NCBI GenBank assembly: GCA_002692965.1
Contig: NZNC01000008.1
Coordinates: 1 to 64,000, forward strand
DNA from: Haliea sp.
Lineage (GTDB): Bacteria; Pseudomonadota; Gammaproteobacteria; Pseudomonadales; Halieaceae
Direction: 5' to 3'
DNA length: 64,000 bases
Position numbers and translations under genes: made by a program. Below are positions 37,298 through 46,295 of this stretch, one piece after another. A model generated the notes under the pieces. That model worked only from the letters and a program-made list of their open reading frames with translations. It ran no database searches and had not been told where the DNA came from. Every line of letters starts with the position of its first letter. Positions within the stretch are counted from its first letter, which is position 1.

Positions 37298-39634
37298 TCA
37301 GGGAGTGGCGGTCGCGGGTGCGGCCGCCGCGAGTTCCGCCCGCACTTCGCGGATGCGCGGAGCAAAGTGTCCCACCGCCAGTAGCGGCTTCAGCGCGTCC
37401 AGCTCGACCGGTTTGCTGAACAGGTAGCCCTGGATGGTGAGCTCGCCCCCGCGGGTGAGAAACTCGAACTGTTCTGGCGTTTCCACCCCTTCTGCCACCA
37501 GCTCCAGGTTCAGCGATCGTCCCATGGCGATGATGGCGCTGACCAGGCTGGCATCTGCATCGCTCTTGTCGATGTCGATCACGAAGCTGCGATCGATTTT
37601 CAGTTCATCCAGGGGGAAGCGACTCAGATAGCTGAGAGACGAGTAGCCGGTGCCGAAATCGTCGATGGACAGGCGTACGCCCAGCTGCTTCAGGTCTCGC
37701 AACAGACCGAGTATCTGATTGCTGTCCTCGACCAGTATGCTCTCGGTCAGCTCCAGCTCCAGCATGTCCGGTGAGGCCCCGGTTTCTTCGAGGATCGTTC
37801 GCACCCGCTCGGCAAAGTTGCTGGAAAACTGCAATGCGGAAACATTCACGGCGACCTTGGGCAGGTGCAGGCCCTCGCGGCGCAACTGCACGATGTCCCG
37901 GCAGGCGGCGCGGATCCCCCACAGCCCCATCTCGCCGATCAGACCGGCCTCCTCGGCGATGGGGATGAAGCGGAAGGGCGGGATCATCCCCTGTTCCGGG
38001 TGCTGCCAGCGCATCAGGGCCTCCACCCCCATGACGGTCCCGGTCTCTGCGTCCACCTGTGGCTGGTAGTGGAACAGCAGCTCGTCGCGCTCCAGGGCGC
38101 GGCGCAGATCGGCTTCCAGTCGCAGGCGGTCGACGCTCTCGGCGTCCATGCTGTGGTCGTAGAAGAGAAAGGTGTTCTTGCCCCGGGCCTTCGCCTGGTG
38201 CATCGCGGTATCTGCGGCCTTGAGCAAGCCCTCGATGCTGTCGGCGTCCTGGGGCGCCACGGCGATACCGATACTCGGTGTGACCACCAGTTCGTGCCCG
38301 TCGATGGTGATCGGTTGCAGGAGGCTGTTGAGCAGGCGCTGGGCGACCTTGCTCACGGCATCCTTGTTCTCGACCTGGTTGAGCACCACGGTGAATTCAT
38401 CGCCGCCGAGGCGGGAGACATCGATGCGCGATTCGTTGTCGACGAAGTGTGCGACTACATCGCTCTCGCGCACGCAACTCGCCAGGCGCTGGGCGACTTC
38501 CTTCAACAACAGGTCGCCGGCACTGTGGCCGAGGGAGTCGTTGATGCGCTTGAAGTTGTCCAGGTCGAGAAACATCAGCGCCAGCAGCTCATCGTTTCGC
38601 CGCGCCAGGCGCAACAGCAGGTCGAGCTGCTCGGTGAACAGCCGGCGATTGGGGAGAGCGGTCAAGCTGTCGAAGTAGGCCAACTGACGCAGCCGGTCGC
38701 GGGTTTCGGTGACCTGGCGTACGGCACGGCTGAGCTCTTCATTGCGTTGACTGAGCTGCACGGTGCGTTCCTGGACCTTCATGCTGAGCAGTTGATGGTC
38801 GACATCAATCCGGCTCTTGTACTGATTGAGCCCGCCGATGATGGCATTGAGGACCGAAGCTATCTCCTGGATTTCCCCGCTGCCGTCGACGGTGACCGGT
38901 TCCTCCAGGCGCCCGGCATTGATGGCGTCGGCCTTGCTGGCGAGTTGCGCCAGGGGGGCCATCAATCGCCGGGTGTACCAGGTAATCAGCAGACAGGCAC
39001 CCAGGACCAGCAAGGCCCCGAGGGCCGCCTGCAGGGCGGTGGCCGGGAGCACCGCGAGCAGGGTATGCGCGCGGCTGATCCCGAGCTGCAGGTAGGCCGC
39101 GACAAAGCGGCTGCTCGCGGGGTTGGCGAGTGCCGCGGCGAGCTGCTGGCGATCCACGCTGCCGCTGGCGGGGTTGATGGGGGCAAAAACTGGCAGCGTG
39201 ATGTCGGTCATACGCTCGCCACCGGCCAGTAGCGCGACGGCGAGGGGGGCGCCACTGTCCCCGGTGTGGCTGCTGAACCCGGTCTCCGTGGGTGACAATT
39301 CCGCGTCGCGTACCGACCGCAGGTCCGGCGGCGGACTGGTCTGCCCTGTTTGCTGCCAGCTTGCCAGCACGCGCCCCTCCGGGGAGAGCAGGCGCGCGTA
39401 GCGGAGTGCGCGGTCGCGCCGCACCAGCGCTCGCAGTGTCTGTTCGAGGGTCTCGCCCTGTGCCAGCACCACCGCAGTGGCGAGCTCGGCAGGCGCGGCT
39501 TCGGCGCTGAGAGCAGCGATCAGTTGTTCGCGGTGGTGGCGGTATTCGCCCTGGGCTATCAGGAGAATGACCAGTGCCAGGGCGACCAGGCCGATGACCA
39601 GGACCAGGCGGTTGATCCGGGCGGCGACACTCAC
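37298..39634 (-). CDS. Membrane-anchored HAMP-GGDEF-EAL protein
   Basis: 778 residues. TM1 about 9-27, periplasmic sensor about 28-191, TM2 about 192-219, HAMP about 218-275, coiled coil, GGDEF about 320-490 (RLGGDEF intact) and EAL about 505-760 (EALMRW, DDFGTG, AEGVET). Both c-di-GMP synthesis and hydrolysis motifs are complete. Start GTG 39634 overlaps the stop of the upstream glutamate-synthase-like gene (GTGA), so translation is coupled. Confidence 0.94.
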   Translation of the reverse strand: MSVAARINRLVLVIGLVALALVILLIAQGEYRHHREQLIAALSAEAAPAELATAVVLAQGETLEQTLRALVRRDRALRYARLLSPEGRVLASWQQTGQTSPPPDLRSVRDAELSPTETGFSSHTGDSGAPLAVALLAGGERMTDITLPVFAPINPASGSVDRQQLAAALANPASSRFVAAYLQLGISRAHTLLAVLPATALQAALGALLVLGACLLITWYTRRLMAPLAQLASKADAINAGRLEEPVTVDGSGEIQEIASVLNAIIGGLNQYKSRIDVDHQLLSMKVQERTVQLSQRNEELSRAVRQVTETRDRLRQLAYFDSLTALPNRRLFTEQLDLLLRLARRNDELLALMFLDLDNFKRINDSLGHSAGDLLLKEVAQRLASCVRESDVVAHFVDNESRIDVSRLGGDEFTVVLNQVENKDAVSKVAQRLLNSLLQPITIDGHELVVTPSIGIAVAPQDADSIEGLLKAADTAMHQAKARGKNTFLFYDHSMDAESVDRLRLEADLRRALERDELLFHYQPQVDAETGTVMGVEALMRWQHPEQGMIPPFRFIPIAEEAGLIGEMGLWGIRAACRDIVQLRREGLHLPKVAVNVSALQFSSNFAERVRTILEETGASPDMLELELTESILVEDSNQILGLLRDLKQLGVRLSIDDFGTGYSSLSYLSRFPLDELKIDRSFVIDIDKSDADASLVSAIIAMGRSLNLELVAEGVETPEQFEFLTRGGELTIQGYLFSKPVELDALKPLLAVGHFAPRIREVRAELAAAAPATATP

Positions 39635-41199
39635 GGCTGAGCCCTCTCGGTGACGGCGCGCTCGATCGGTGCGGCGGCCCGGGTATCGCCGCCTTGGGGC
39701 GCCCGCGGCTGGGGTTCGGGGTAGAGGTCGAGCAGGGGCTGGGGAATGCCTCCGGCCGTGACGATCCAGGCGTGGCGGCGATTGAGCAGGCGCGGTTCCC
39801 GCACGCCGCAGGAGTGCGCGATGATTTCCACCTCATGCATCAGGTTGGTGGCGTAGTTGGCTACCCGCTGGGCCTTGTCCTCGGGCACCAGACCGCGCTG
39901 GAGATCGGGGTTGTGGGTAGTGACGCCGGTCGGGCAGGTATTGCGGTTGCACTGCAGCGCCTGGATGCAGCCGAGGGAAAACATGAAACCCCGGGCCGAG
40001 TTGACCGTATCGGCGCCCAGGCAAAGGGCTGCCGCCACGGCACCGGGGTTGATCATCTTGCCGGAGGCGATCACCCGGATGCGTTCGCGCAGGCCGTGCT
40101 CGATCAGTTTATCGACCAGCAGTGGCAGGCTGCGCCGTATCGGCAGGCCCATCAGATCCATCAGGCTCTGGGGGGCGGCTCCGGTGCCGCCATCGGCGCT
40201 GTCGAGGGTAATGAAGTCGGGCGCGTGGTCGAGACCCAGGGCGTGGATACGTTCGCAGAATTCGTCCAGCCAGCCCGGGTCCCCCAGTGCCAGCTTCATG
40301 CCGGTCGGTTTGCCGGTGACCTCGCGGATATGCTGCAGCTGTTTGAGCAGGTCGTCGACGCTGTTGATTTCCGGGTGACGGTTGGGGCTGATCGAGTCCA
40401 TTCCCGCCGGGATCCCGCGGGTGCTGGCGATGACCTCGGTCACCTTGCGGCCCGGCAGGATGCCGCCCTTCCCGGGCTTGGCCCCCTGGGATAGCTTCAA
40501 CTCGAACATGCGCACCTGTTCCAAGGCGGCGAGGTCGCGCAGACGCGCGTCACTCAGGCACCCCTGATCATCGCGCACGCCATACTTGGCTGTGCCGATC
40601 TGGAAGACAATGTCACAGCCCCCTTCCAGGTGGTACTGGGATAGCCCGCCCTCGCCCGTGTTCAGCCAGACGCCAGCCTTGGCCGCGCCGCGGGAGAGTG
40701 CCTGCACCGCGGGGCGAGACAGCGCGCCAAAGCTCATGCCGGAGATATTGAAAAAACTGTGGGTACTCCAGGGTTGCCTGGCATAGCCCTCGCCGAAACA
40801 GATGGCACTCCGCGCGCAGACCTCCTCATCCAGGGGAGGAATCAGGGCGTTGAGAAAGACAAAGTCACCCGGCTGGTTGAGTGGCAGTGTCGAGCCGAAG
40901 GCGACGGTGGAATCGAGGTTTTTGGCGGCCCGGTAGACCCAGCTGCGCTGGGCCCGGTTGAAGGGCAGTTCCTCGCGGTCCTGGGCAAACAGGTACTGAC
41001 GCAGGAAGGTGCCCAGGTGCTCCAGCATGTACCTGCCGCGAGCGATGACCGGGTAGTTGCGGCGCAGGCTGTGGTGGGTCTGGCGGGTGTCCACCCAATA
41101 CATCCAGGCAATGGCGAGCAGTAGCATGACCAGCCCGACCGCGAAGGCAACAGCAACCCATTGCAGAACCAGGCTGGTGAACTGTTGGATGACGTCCAT
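39631..41199 (-). CDS. Membrane FMN-binding glutamate-synthase-like protein
   Basis: 522 residues. An N-terminal membrane helix (about 12-34) anchors a cytosolic domain like the FMN/3Fe-4S part of glutamate synthase: ISGMSFGALSRPAVQALSRGA, KLSQGAKPGKGGILPG, DSADGGTGAAP, and cluster ligands GCIQALQCNRNTCPTGV. The glutaminase domain is absent, so it is probably not a conventional GltB; stand-alone members have poorly known roles. ATG 41199 was chosen to begin the anchor helix. It is coupled to the GGDEF-EAL gene. Confidence 0.92.
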   Translation of the reverse strand: MDVIQQFTSLVLQWVAVAFAVGLVMLLLAIAWMYWVDTRQTHHSLRRNYPVIARGRYMLEHLGTFLRQYLFAQDREELPFNRAQRSWVYRAAKNLDSTVAFGSTLPLNQPGDFVFLNALIPPLDEEVCARSAICFGEGYARQPWSTHSFFNISGMSFGALSRPAVQALSRGAAKAGVWLNTGEGGLSQYHLEGGCDIVFQIGTAKYGVRDDQGCLSDARLRDLAALEQVRMFELKLSQGAKPGKGGILPGRKVTEVIASTRGIPAGMDSISPNRHPEINSVDDLLKQLQHIREVTGKPTGMKLALGDPGWLDEFCERIHALGLDHAPDFITLDSADGGTGAAPQSLMDLMGLPIRRSLPLLVDKLIEHGLRERIRVIASGKMINPGAVAAALCLGADTVNSARGFMFSLGCIQALQCNRNTCPTGVTTHNPDLQRGLVPEDKAQRVANYATNLMHEVEIIAHSCGVREPRLLNRRHAWIVTAGGIPQPLLDLYPEPQPRAPQGGDTRAAAPIERAVTERAQP

Positions 41200-41334
41200 G
41201 ACCGGGAATCTCTCGAGTGAACAGGGGCTTACGGTACGCCAAACCGTCTGTCGAGCCAAGCCGGAAGGGGCTTTTTCCCGTTCGCAGCAGCCTGCCTGGC
41301 GGACCTTGGCCGGTGGCCTGCGCCGTCGGCTGAA

Positions 41335-41364
41335 TTGACACTGACGTCCGCGGTGACGAATAAT
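41335..41364 (+). promoter_or_regulatory. Sigma-70 promoter upstream of the LPS cluster glycosyltransferase
   Basis: Consensus TTGACA (41335-41340), 18-bp spacer, AATAAT (41359-41364; one mismatch). The expected start leaves a leader of about 23 nt before the GT2 gene. Confidence 0.6.
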
Positions 41365-41393
41365 CGACGGCCAATTCCCGAGCGTACGCTTTC

Positions 41394-42332
41394 TTGACCA
41401 CATTGCCATCCGACAATCCGCTGGTCTGTATCGGTATCTGTACCCGCCGCAGACCCATGATGCTGGAAAACCTCCTGGAAAGCCTGACAGCGCTGGTGCT
41501 GCCGGTGGGCGTCCGGGTGTCCGGTTGCGTGGTGGAGAACGATAGCCGGGACTCCCAGGGCGAGCTGGTGACGCGCTATGACAACCGTCTGAGCTGGCCG
41601 CTGGCCTACTGCCAGGAGCCGCACATTGGTATCCCGCAGGCACGCAATCGCCTCCTTGATCACGCACAGCAGCTTGGCGCCACGGCCCTGATCCTGGTGG
41701 ATGACGATGAAGAGGTGACCAGCGACTGGCTCCAGGCCCTCTGCACCATGGCGGCCAGTCGGCAGTGGCAGGCGGTGATCCAGGGGCGGGTTATCAGCCG
41801 GGTACAGAATCCCAGGCAGCAGCATTACGAGCGCTTTTTCCAGCGCAAGCCACGGCCCAGTGGCGAGTCCCTGCGCTACTGCGCCAGCAACAACACACTG
41901 GTTCCCATGGCGGAGGTGCAGCGCCTTGGGCTGCGCTTTGACGAGCAGCTTCGGGAAGTGGGTGGTGAGGATACGGTCTTTTTTTCCGCGGCACGACGCG
42001 CCGGTATCCCACTGCTGTACTGTCAGGAGGCCGTGGTCACGGAGGTTGTCCCACCGTCGCGGGCGAACTTGCGCTGGCTCTCGCAGCGCAAGTTCCGGGT
42101 GGGCTTGATGCTCGGAGGCGGCGTGCTGGCGGACAAGCCACGCAACCTTCTGCGCTCCCTGGCCTATGGTCTGCGGGCACTGGTCGGCCTGTTGCCGTTG
42201 CTCTGGTGGCTTTTGCGCAGGCGCCGCGAGCGCGCCGTGCGGCAGTGGCTTACCGTCTGCCGGGATGCCGGCAGACTGATGGGCTATTTCCGGGTCAGGG
42301 TGCGCCCCTATCAGCGCGTGGATGGCTACTGA
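41394..42332 (+). CDS. Family 2 glycosyltransferase
   Basis: 312 residues. The GT-A fold starts with CIGICTRRRPMMLENLLESL, has the nucleotide-sugar/metal motif LVDDDEEVTSDWL and the acceptor-site GGEDTVFFSAARR; a basic, hydrophobic C-terminus (about 255-290) may associate with the membrane. TTG 41394 is the best start although no clear ribosome site precedes it. It runs opposite to the rest of the LPS cluster and overlaps the ligase gene by 38 bp at the 3' ends. It probably adds an LPS sugar; donor unknown. Confidence 0.9.
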   Translation: MTTLPSDNPLVCIGICTRRRPMMLENLLESLTALVLPVGVRVSGCVVENDSRDSQGELVTRYDNRLSWPLAYCQEPHIGIPQARNRLLDHAQQLGATALILVDDDEEVTSDWLQALCTMAASRQWQAVIQGRVISRVQNPRQQHYERFFQRKPRPSGESLRYCASNNTLVPMAEVQRLGLRFDEQLREVGGEDTVFFSAARRAGIPLLYCQEAVVTEVVPPSRANLRWLSQRKFRVGLMLGGGVLADKPRNLLRSLAYGLRALVGLLPLLWWLLRRRRERAVRQWLTVCRDAGRLMGYFRVRVRPYQRVDGY

Positions 42333-43524
42333 CAGCATCGGCAAGATAGCGGGCGAGCAGGAGCGACAGCGGGATCCAGTAGTAAAACCACACGTGGTGA
42401 GGCTTGACCAGGGGCTGCTGGCCATTGGTCATCAGGAAAAACACCCCCAGGGCCCACCAGCCCGCTACCGGCAACCAGTCCGGATGGGAGCGCAGGACGC
42501 GCCAGCCGATAAAGGCTCCCCCGGCGAGCTGGCCGAGCAGCAACAGGGCGCCGACAAGGCCGCCCACGCGCCAGGTATCCAGCAGCATGTTGTGGGCGTG
42601 ACCAATCACGGGTTGTGCCGGGAGATACAATGGCAACTCGGCGCCGACCCCGTGCCCGAACCACCGGGCTTGCGCAATCTGCCCCAGTGATTGCGACCAC
42701 AGCTCCAGTCGCAGCAGGTAGCCTTCGGGCCGCTCGAGCAGGGGGATGCGTTCCAGGGTCACGGCATACACCGCCACCATCAATAGCGGGACGGCGGCGA
42801 TTGCCAGGCGCGTACGCAGTGACAGCTGCTGCAGGGCGACATGGAGCAGCATCGCGAAGATGGCGATCAGTGCCAGCAGCGGGACCTTGCTGCGGGAGAG
42901 GAGAGCGATCGCCAGGAACAGCAGCAGTGCAGCGAGCCTGACCAGGTTCCACCGGCTGCGGTGGCGGAGGATGGCGCAGGCGAAGAAAATCGCGGCGACA
43001 GCGTAGAGTGTGGCGGTGACATTGACATCGCCGCGCAGTGAAACGCCCGCCAGCCTGGGCCAGGCGCCCGTCTCCAGTGCCTGTGTCAGGTAGAGCAACA
43101 GCGTCAGCAGAGCGCTGGGCAATGACACCAGGCAAACGGCACCTGCCAGCCAGCGGGGGAAGGGCGGATAGCGCCTGACGCAAACGCTGCAGGCGAGCCA
43201 CAGGCCGGCGAGAAACAGCAGGGGTTTGACGTGGTACCAGGTGCTTCGGCTCCCCTCTTGAAGGGCTGGGTCCACCCAGCTGGTGCTAAGTGCCAGCCAT
43301 GCCGGGGGCAGCAAGAGGAAACCGGCTCCGAGCAGGCCGGATCGACGCTGTCGAGGCAGCCACCAGGGCAGGGCGAGCAGGGCGGGGAGCAATACCAGCA
43401 GATAGAAGACGCGCGCGCTGTCCCCATAGTCCCGGGCCAGGTAAAAGCTGACTGGCAGCAGTAACAGTCCGGCTGCTGCCAGGTGGCCGAGCCAACGGTC
43501 CACCGCGCTCTCAGGTCCGGTCAC
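42295..43524 (-). CDS. O-antigen ligase-like membrane protein (WaaL family)
   Basis: 409 residues with about eleven membrane segments. The large periplasmic loop contains the family pattern RWFGHGVGAELPLYLP followed by GHAHNMLLD, with the conserved His. It would attach O-antigen or another polymer to lipid A-core. GTG 43524 is preceded by GAGGAGG at 6 bp, better than the ATG further upstream, and overlaps the kinase gene by 14 bp. Neighbouring glycosyltransferases and an LPS-kinase-like gene support the role. Confidence 0.88.
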   Translation of the reverse strand: MTGPESAVDRWLGHLAAAGLLLLPVSFYLARDYGDSARVFYLLVLLPALLALPWWLPRQRRSGLLGAGFLLLPPAWLALSTSWVDPALQEGSRSTWYHVKPLLFLAGLWLACSVCVRRYPPFPRWLAGAVCLVSLPSALLTLLLYLTQALETGAWPRLAGVSLRGDVNVTATLYAVAAIFFACAILRHRSRWNLVRLAALLLFLAIALLSRSKVPLLALIAIFAMLLHVALQQLSLRTRLAIAAVPLLMVAVYAVTLERIPLLERPEGYLLRLELWSQSLGQIAQARWFGHGVGAELPLYLPAQPVIGHAHNMLLDTWRVGGLVGALLLLGQLAGGAFIGWRVLRSHPDWLPVAGWWALGVFFLMTNGQQPLVKPHHVWFYYWIPLSLLLARYLADAVSSHPRADRGAP

Positions 43525-44218
43525 GCCCGGCCTCCTCGAGCCAGCCATGTACCCCATAGGGTTCGTTTCGCTCGCGCTTTTCCAGCAGACGCAGAATGGC
43601 GCGCTGGAGCCCTGCCAGACGCTTGCGCGCCTTGCGTCGAGCCAGCGGTCGGCACCACCAGGCCGGCGTCAGGGGCTGTGGCCAGCCGAGACCGTCGATG
43701 ACCACGATGCGGGCGGGTACGCCCCCTTGGCACTGGACCACGAGGTTGTGCAGCAGGAGCGCGCGGGAGGGCATGCCCAGGTGCTGCCAGCCACGGTGAA
43801 ATTCCGCCAGCGCAGCCGTCAGCGCAGCGCTTTGCCCGTGCAGCCAGAGATACTGCTTGAGCGGCAGCGAGATGGCGCCGTCGTCGTCGCGAATCAGTTC
43901 ACTGCACAGGCCCGGCCCGAGGTTGGTCGCGACCGGGCCGTGCAGCCGCGGCACATAGTCGAAGCTGGCGCTGCCGATATGATGCTGCAGGCGGCGGTAG
44001 ACCCGCTGCTCCTGCCAGTTGTCGTCAAAGTGACGCAGCGGACGCAGGTTGCGCGGGAAGCGACGCTCGGCGCGTTTGCGCGCGGGGCTGCGGTCCGGCC
44101 GCTGAACCTTGATACAGGCGTCGGCGTCCTCCGGGTGGATGAATATCAGGCGGTTGCCGCCGCGGGCAAAGGCTGCCTGCTCGCCGGCCAGATGTATAGG
44201 TGCTTGAGCAGTTGTCAC
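43511..44218 (-). CDS. YrbL/LPS-core-kinase-like protein
   Basis: 235 residues resembling the YrbL (PhoP regulatory network) and lipopolysaccharide-kinase families: FIHPEDADACIKVQ near the start with the ATP-binding Lys, LLLHNLVVQ in place of the kinase catalytic loop, and VVIDGLGWPQ as the DFG-equivalent. It could phosphorylate a core sugar. GTG 44218 overlaps the preceding gene's stop. It lies inside the LPS cluster. Confidence 0.8.
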   Translation of the reverse strand: MTTAQAPIHLAGEQAAFARGGNRLIFIHPEDADACIKVQRPDRSPARKRAERRFPRNLRPLRHFDDNWQEQRVYRRLQHHIGSASFDYVPRLHGPVATNLGPGLCSELIRDDDGAISLPLKQYLWLHGQSAALTAALAEFHRGWQHLGMPSRALLLHNLVVQCQGGVPARIVVIDGLGWPQPLTPAWWCRPLARRKARKRLAGLQRAILRLLEKRERNEPYGVHGWLEEAGRDRT

Positions 44219-45258
44219 GGGCGGTCGACCAGGCCTCGATACAGCTCGCCGTAGGCGCGGCTGATGACGGCACGGGAGAAGCGTTCGCGGTAGGTTTGCC
44301 GCCCGCGCCGGGCCATGGCCTGTGCTTCGCCCGGGTTCTGCAGCAGTTGGTTGATCGCGGCGGCGAGTGCGCCACTGTCGTCGATTGGCGTCAGTAGTCC
44401 GTCCTCGCCGTCGCTGATCAGCTCGCCGGGCCCCTGGGACGCGGTGGCAATCAGGGGCACCCCCCGGAACCAGGCTTCCACCACGATGCTGCCCAGACCC
44501 TCGTGCCGCGACGGGCAGATGAACTGGTCCGCAGCCTGCATCAGGGCCCCGACATCGTCGCGCCAGCCCAGGAAGCGAACCCGGTCGGTCACCCCGAGTT
44601 CACGCGCCTGCTGCTTCAGCGAGAGTGCCAGAGGGCCATCGCCTGCCAGCCAGAGGGTGGCGGACTCCACCTGTGTAAGCGCCTGGAGGAGCACATCAAA
44701 ACCCTTGTTCTCGTGCAGGCGACCCGCCGCCAACAGCACAGGCTGGTCAGCCGGGGTGTCGAAGCTGTCCCGGGGCGGTGTCGGCAGCGTGGTCTCGTCG
44801 GCGAAGTTGCCAATACAGCTGATGCGTTCCGCGGGCAGCCCCTCGCGCACCAGGTAATCACAGATGCCGCGGGTGATACCCACCCAGTGATCGGCGTGCC
44901 GGTAGTGGCGCAGGTTGTAGTAGTGTCCCAGGCGATTGACCAGGCGCCAGGGGCCGCGCGGCGTATTACCACTGGCGCGGCTCATCCAGGTCATGACGAT
45001 GTCGGGCGATAGCCGTTCCAGCGCTCGCCGGTAGACCCAGTGATCGACCAGGTCCAGCGGGCCGCCGAAACGGAAGCGCTGTACGGGAATGCCGGCGCTG
45101 CGCAGGGCCGCCTCGCGCGCCGGGTTGCGGCGTGTGAACGCGTGCTGGTCGAGCCCGGGGTCGTCGGCCAGGGCCGCCACCAAACGCGTATAGAAATTCT
45201 CGGCGCCACCCACCGCGGCGCCGGCCAGGGCCTGTACCACGCGAATCCCCTCAGGCAC
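44215..45258 (-). CDS. Family 4 glycosyltransferase (LPS cluster)
   Basis: 347-residue GT-B enzyme. The N-terminal domain has the glycine-rich loop AAVGGAENFYTRL; the C-terminal domain has LLAAGRLHENKGFDVLL and the EX7E motif RHEGLGSIVVEAW for the donor sugar nucleotide. GTG 45258 overlaps the upstream gene by 8 bp. It probably adds a core oligosaccharide sugar. Confidence 0.92.
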   Translation of the reverse strand: MPEGIRVVQALAGAAVGGAENFYTRLVAALADDPGLDQHAFTRRNPAREAALRSAGIPVQRFRFGGPLDLVDHWVYRRALERLSPDIVMTWMSRASGNTPRGPWRLVNRLGHYYNLRHYRHADHWVGITRGICDYLVREGLPAERISCIGNFADETTLPTPPRDSFDTPADQPVLLAAGRLHENKGFDVLLQALTQVESATLWLAGDGPLALSLKQQARELGVTDRVRFLGWRDDVGALMQAADQFICPSRHEGLGSIVVEAWFRGVPLIATASQGPGELISDGEDGLLTPIDDSGALAAAINQLLQNPGEAQAMARRGRQTYRERFSRAVISRAYGELYRGLVDRP

Positions 45259-46276
45259 GGGCGTGCTCCAACCAGGCGTAGTCGTGGCTCCAGTGCAGGC
45301 CCAGGCTGGCCTCGACGATATAGCGGGCGTAGAGGTCGATATTCATTTCCGTATGGAAAAAGTGGCGGGTGTTGGCGGCATAGTGACGCCGCAGATCATC
45401 GTCGTGATGGAAGCGCATGACCGCACGCTTCAGGTCCTCCAGTTCGCGAAAATACACCAGCGTCTCCTCCGGAAACAGGCTGTCAAAGTGGGCGTCGGCG
45501 TGGGTAAAGAGCAGCAGGCCATTGCCGCCCATCTGGGCCATGCGCGCCGAGGCATACCAGTGCCAGCCCTCCTGCCGGTTGAGGTTCAGCCCCATCTTGC
45601 TGACCGCCAGGGTGTCGTCATAGTGGCGGCCCCAAACGCCCGGCACGCCAAAGCTGCCGGGGGTATGGAAACGTAGCTCGCCAGCCAGTGCCTCGCGGAG
45701 TCCGGCTACCAGCTTGCCGCGTTCGGTCAGGTCATTGGATTTACTGCAGAACAGCAGGTCGTGATCAAAGGTCTCTCGCTGGCTGCAATCCGCGCGCTCC
45801 ACCGCGGGGTCCACCGGGTTCGGCATGTGCCAGAGCCGGGCGCGTTGGCCGCTAAAGCGGCGCAGTTCGGGCGCGCCGGTAGAAACGAAAATGGCGTCGG
45901 CAACGGTGCAGCGCTGGGCGATGCGAGCAGCATTTTCGGGTACAAACAGCGGGTCATTATTGCAAACCGCGATGGTTACAGCGGGGCAGCGCTGGCGCAT
46001 GGCTTCCAGCGTCGTGTTGGTGATTGCCGGGCAGTGGCCGACGATGACCAGGTCGGGCTGGTAGGCCTCTACGGTCTGCAGCAGGGCGCGGTTGGCCGCC
46101 CGCTCGCCGAGCTGCCGGATGCCCAGCGGGGCCAGGAAGGCCGCCGTGTCGCGGTCGCCGAATGGCCGCACTTGATAACCACAGCGGATCAGGCCGTGGA
46201 GCAACTTCTGTGCCCAGCTGACCCGGGTGTCACCGTAATTGCGCCACTGTTGGTGGGCGACGTGAAGTATGCGCAT
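45251..46276 (-). CDS. CgeB-like glycosyltransferase
   Basis: 341 residues. It begins MRILHVAHQQW and has the C-terminal donor domain pattern of CgeB-type transferases (SKMGLNLNRQEGWHWYASARMAQMGG, split by conserved turns) followed by EETLVYFRELEDLKRAV. ATG 46276 begins at the conserved first strand. It belongs to the same leftward LPS operon. Sugar and acceptor are unknown. Confidence 0.85.
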   Translation of the reverse strand: MRILHVAHQQWRNYGDTRVSWAQKLLHGLIRCGYQVRPFGDRDTAAFLAPLGIRQLGERAANRALLQTVEAYQPDLVIVGHCPAITNTTLEAMRQRCPAVTIAVCNNDPLFVPENAARIAQRCTVADAIFVSTGAPELRRFSGQRARLWHMPNPVDPAVERADCSQRETFDHDLLFCSKSNDLTERGKLVAGLREALAGELRFHTPGSFGVPGVWGRHYDDTLAVSKMGLNLNRQEGWHWYASARMAQMGGNGLLLFTHADAHFDSLFPEETLVYFRELEDLKRAVMRFHHDDDLRRHYAANTRHFFHTEMNIDLYARYIVEASLGLHWSHDYAWLEHARA

Positions 46277-46295
46277 GCGGTTCCTTTCGCAGCTG

